DNA from: Acidobacteriota bacterium | GTDB taxonomy: Bacteria > Acidobacteriota > Terriglobia > Terriglobales > Acidobacteriaceae | DNA length: 33,895 nt | Reading direction: 5' to 3' | Assembly (NCBI GenBank): GCA_021799405.1 | Contig: JAJZAL010000025.1 | Location: 1-33,895, forward strand | Part shown: piece by piece, positions 33,601-33,895 of the stretch | Layout of the letters: every line of letters begins with the position of its first letter | How positions within the stretch are numbered: position 1 is the first letter of the stretch | Made by a program: the position numbers and the translations under genes | The notes under the pieces: generated by a model | Told to the model about the DNA's origin: nothing | The model's input: the letters and a program-made list of their open reading frames with translations, nothing else | Databases searched by the model: none

Positions 33601-33895
33601 CTGCGAGTGTTGGAAGACCGCCGGTGCAGTGCCGGGAACCAGGTTGAGGAGCGACTGGAAGTTGTTGTTGGTTGTCATCGGCAACTCTGCCAGCTGCGCG
33701 GACTGGATCTTGGTGCTGATGTCGGCGCGGTCAGTCTGGAGCAGCGGAGGCGCCTCGGTGACGGTCACCGTCTGGGTCACTTCGCCTGGCTGTAGCGTGA
33801 TGTCGACGCGCGGAGAGGTGTTCGTCAGCACGTTGATATTGCTTTGCTCAGTGACCTTGAATCCAGTGGCCGATACGGTCACTGAATACATGCCC
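30688..33895 (-). CDS. TonB-dependent receptor, Oar-like (N-terminus beyond right edge)
   Basis: At least 1067 residues of an outer-membrane receptor are inside the window. The visible start (GMYSVTVSATGFKVTEQSN) is the last strand pair of the carboxypeptidase-regulatory domain. It is followed by PGEVTQTVTVTEAPPLLQT, a plug domain (AELPMTTNNNFQSLLNLVPG, QIEGIDDDERTG) and a large barrel ending in QASATINF. The signal peptide and first domain strands lie outside. It is GC-rich (about two thirds in a sampled line), unlike the receptor at 11283-14810, and the two diverge strongly in sequence outside shared domains. Likely role: TonB-driven uptake of a glycan or other large ligand processed by the neighbouring exported enzymes. 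Confidence 0.93.
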   Translation of the reverse strand, partial: GMYSVTVSATGFKVTEQSNINVLTNTSPRVDITLQPGEVTQTVTVTEAPPLLQTDRADISTKIQSAQLAELPMTTNNNFQSLLNLVPGTAPAVFQHSQFFNPQDSLQTEANGMPREGNLYQIEGIDDDERTGLLQILIPPAAAIQSVDISTNNFEAELGRAIGAVTNVTLKSGSNNLHGSVYEYIQNNAVDAHSYFQRGPLGHLAYNYFGGSVGGPIIKDKLFFFGDYLRTTDGETVSGTFTAPDARWYTANSSGNIDLSGALVNGAGQIYDPATGDGTAAHPRTPFPNNQIPINRVNPVSLTILKDLVAAENQYGTLNSSKPLSNPANNYFTNLPFSKTGNSVDLKFDYAPSESNHLSYRWSYQRTGIFQAPAFGPFLGGPAAGGFEANGTQSTYSTAGNYDHVFSPRFFTEVRIGVAHLRNQANPNDYGSNDATTIGIPGVNLSGNKFTSGQASININDGFSNPLMGYSASLPWIRAESNIDMVNNWTRIIGNHTIKWGVDLRRVRDDLLQDQTFGPRGAFTFSANQTSQAGAKTNIANDMASFLLDQPSQTGRDVNSIFPAYRQWWFFVYGGDKWQATPKTTIDYGLRWEFYPPATPKNSGGFSNYIPSNNTLVIAGIGGNPANLGMQTRYRYFAPRTGISYRVTDATVLRMGFGISYTPFPDNTYAYNYPVRSNNSYQPAGASAFTPAVLSDGVTVATFQAGFPAPVPVPIPSNGIIQATTAQLKNQVYFYIPLNYKNPYAMSWNAVLQQALGNDYSLQVAYVANHGVDISGSQNINLPGTYGGGNASMPENLLFGRTAATNQYFLAFSSNYESLQTQLTKRFSHGFSFTTAFTWGKELGYINDDDGGLQFFIDQRRNYGPADYDRAKNFEQSFTWQLPFGKGHALLNSRAADLIAGGWRLTGIISAVSGLPFTVFANGGTLNTPGTAQTANITGSMHVLHHIGSGQQWFDPSVFSQPSGCPGSTTPCPNPGLGNTGRNQFRGPAYMQNNLSIAKNFAIWRESTLAMRLDAFQLTNTPQFNNPNTGLITNSNFGQVTSTLGSGQGAVNGIGGGRTLQASATINF

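Noticed and set aside
1..33895. CRISPR arrays, rRNA, tRNA or intact insertion sequences
   Set aside because: No regular spaced repeats, no RNA gene signatures and no transposase were seen; the only mobile trace is the broken recombinase.

Overview
The window looks like chromosomal DNA of an acidobacterium, probably of the Terriglobia (subdivision 1) type. The evidence is two very large Oar-like TonB-dependent receptors with an N-terminal carboxypeptidase-regulatory (CNA-B) domain, a membrane-anchored winged-helix-like regulator of a kind common in Acidobacteria, many secreted sugar enzymes with Tat signals (RR motifs), and moderately high GC. This is inferred from protein families; no rRNA or other taxonomic marker is present. 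I found no tRNA, rRNA, CRISPR array or intact insertion sequence.

Layout. 1-8.85 kb is ordinary chromosomal background: lipB (cut by the left edge), a DoxX-like membrane protein, a secreted GH13 alpha-glucosidase, an AsmA-like envelope protein, a coiled-coil zinc-ribbon protein, a PfkB kinase, a secreted amidohydrolase, a 5'-deoxyribonucleotidase and a Tat-exported metallophosphoesterase. 8.95-9.5 kb is a decayed mobile-element scar: a ribbon-helix-helix gene whose stop overlaps the start of a frameshifted, truncated serine recombinase, with two strong inverted repeats. 9.5-14.8 kb holds a membrane-anchored regulator-like gene divergent from a TonB-dependent receptor, separated by a 515-bp intergenic region with operator-like inverted repeats; GC looks lower here than in the neighbours.

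15-26.7 kb is an accessory carbohydrate locus. It has a Tat-exported sulfatase; an overlapping operon of dihaem cytochrome c, PQQ-dependent dehydrogenase and MFS (monocarboxylate-type) transporter; an IclR regulator with a promoter-overlapping palindrome; and a second tightly packed operon of NAD-dependent epimerase/dehydrogenase-like protein, DapA-like aldolase and galactonate-dehydratase-like enolase. Together these suggest periplasmic oxidation of an aldose to an aldonate, uptake of the acid, dehydration to a 2-keto-3-deoxy acid, and aldol cleavage. The substrate cannot be read from the sequence.

25.7-30.6 kb carries two exported Gfo/Idh/MocA oxidoreductases and two Tat-exported xylose-isomerase-like TIM-barrel proteins, a combination that fits extracytoplasmic oxidative sugar or glycoside processing. 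The right end (30.7 kb to the edge) is a second, GC-rich TonB-dependent receptor whose N-terminus lies outside the window. The receptors would import the oligosaccharide or glycoside, the exported enzymes would process it, and the IclR-linked enzymes would finish the catabolism; this linkage is inference from gene order.
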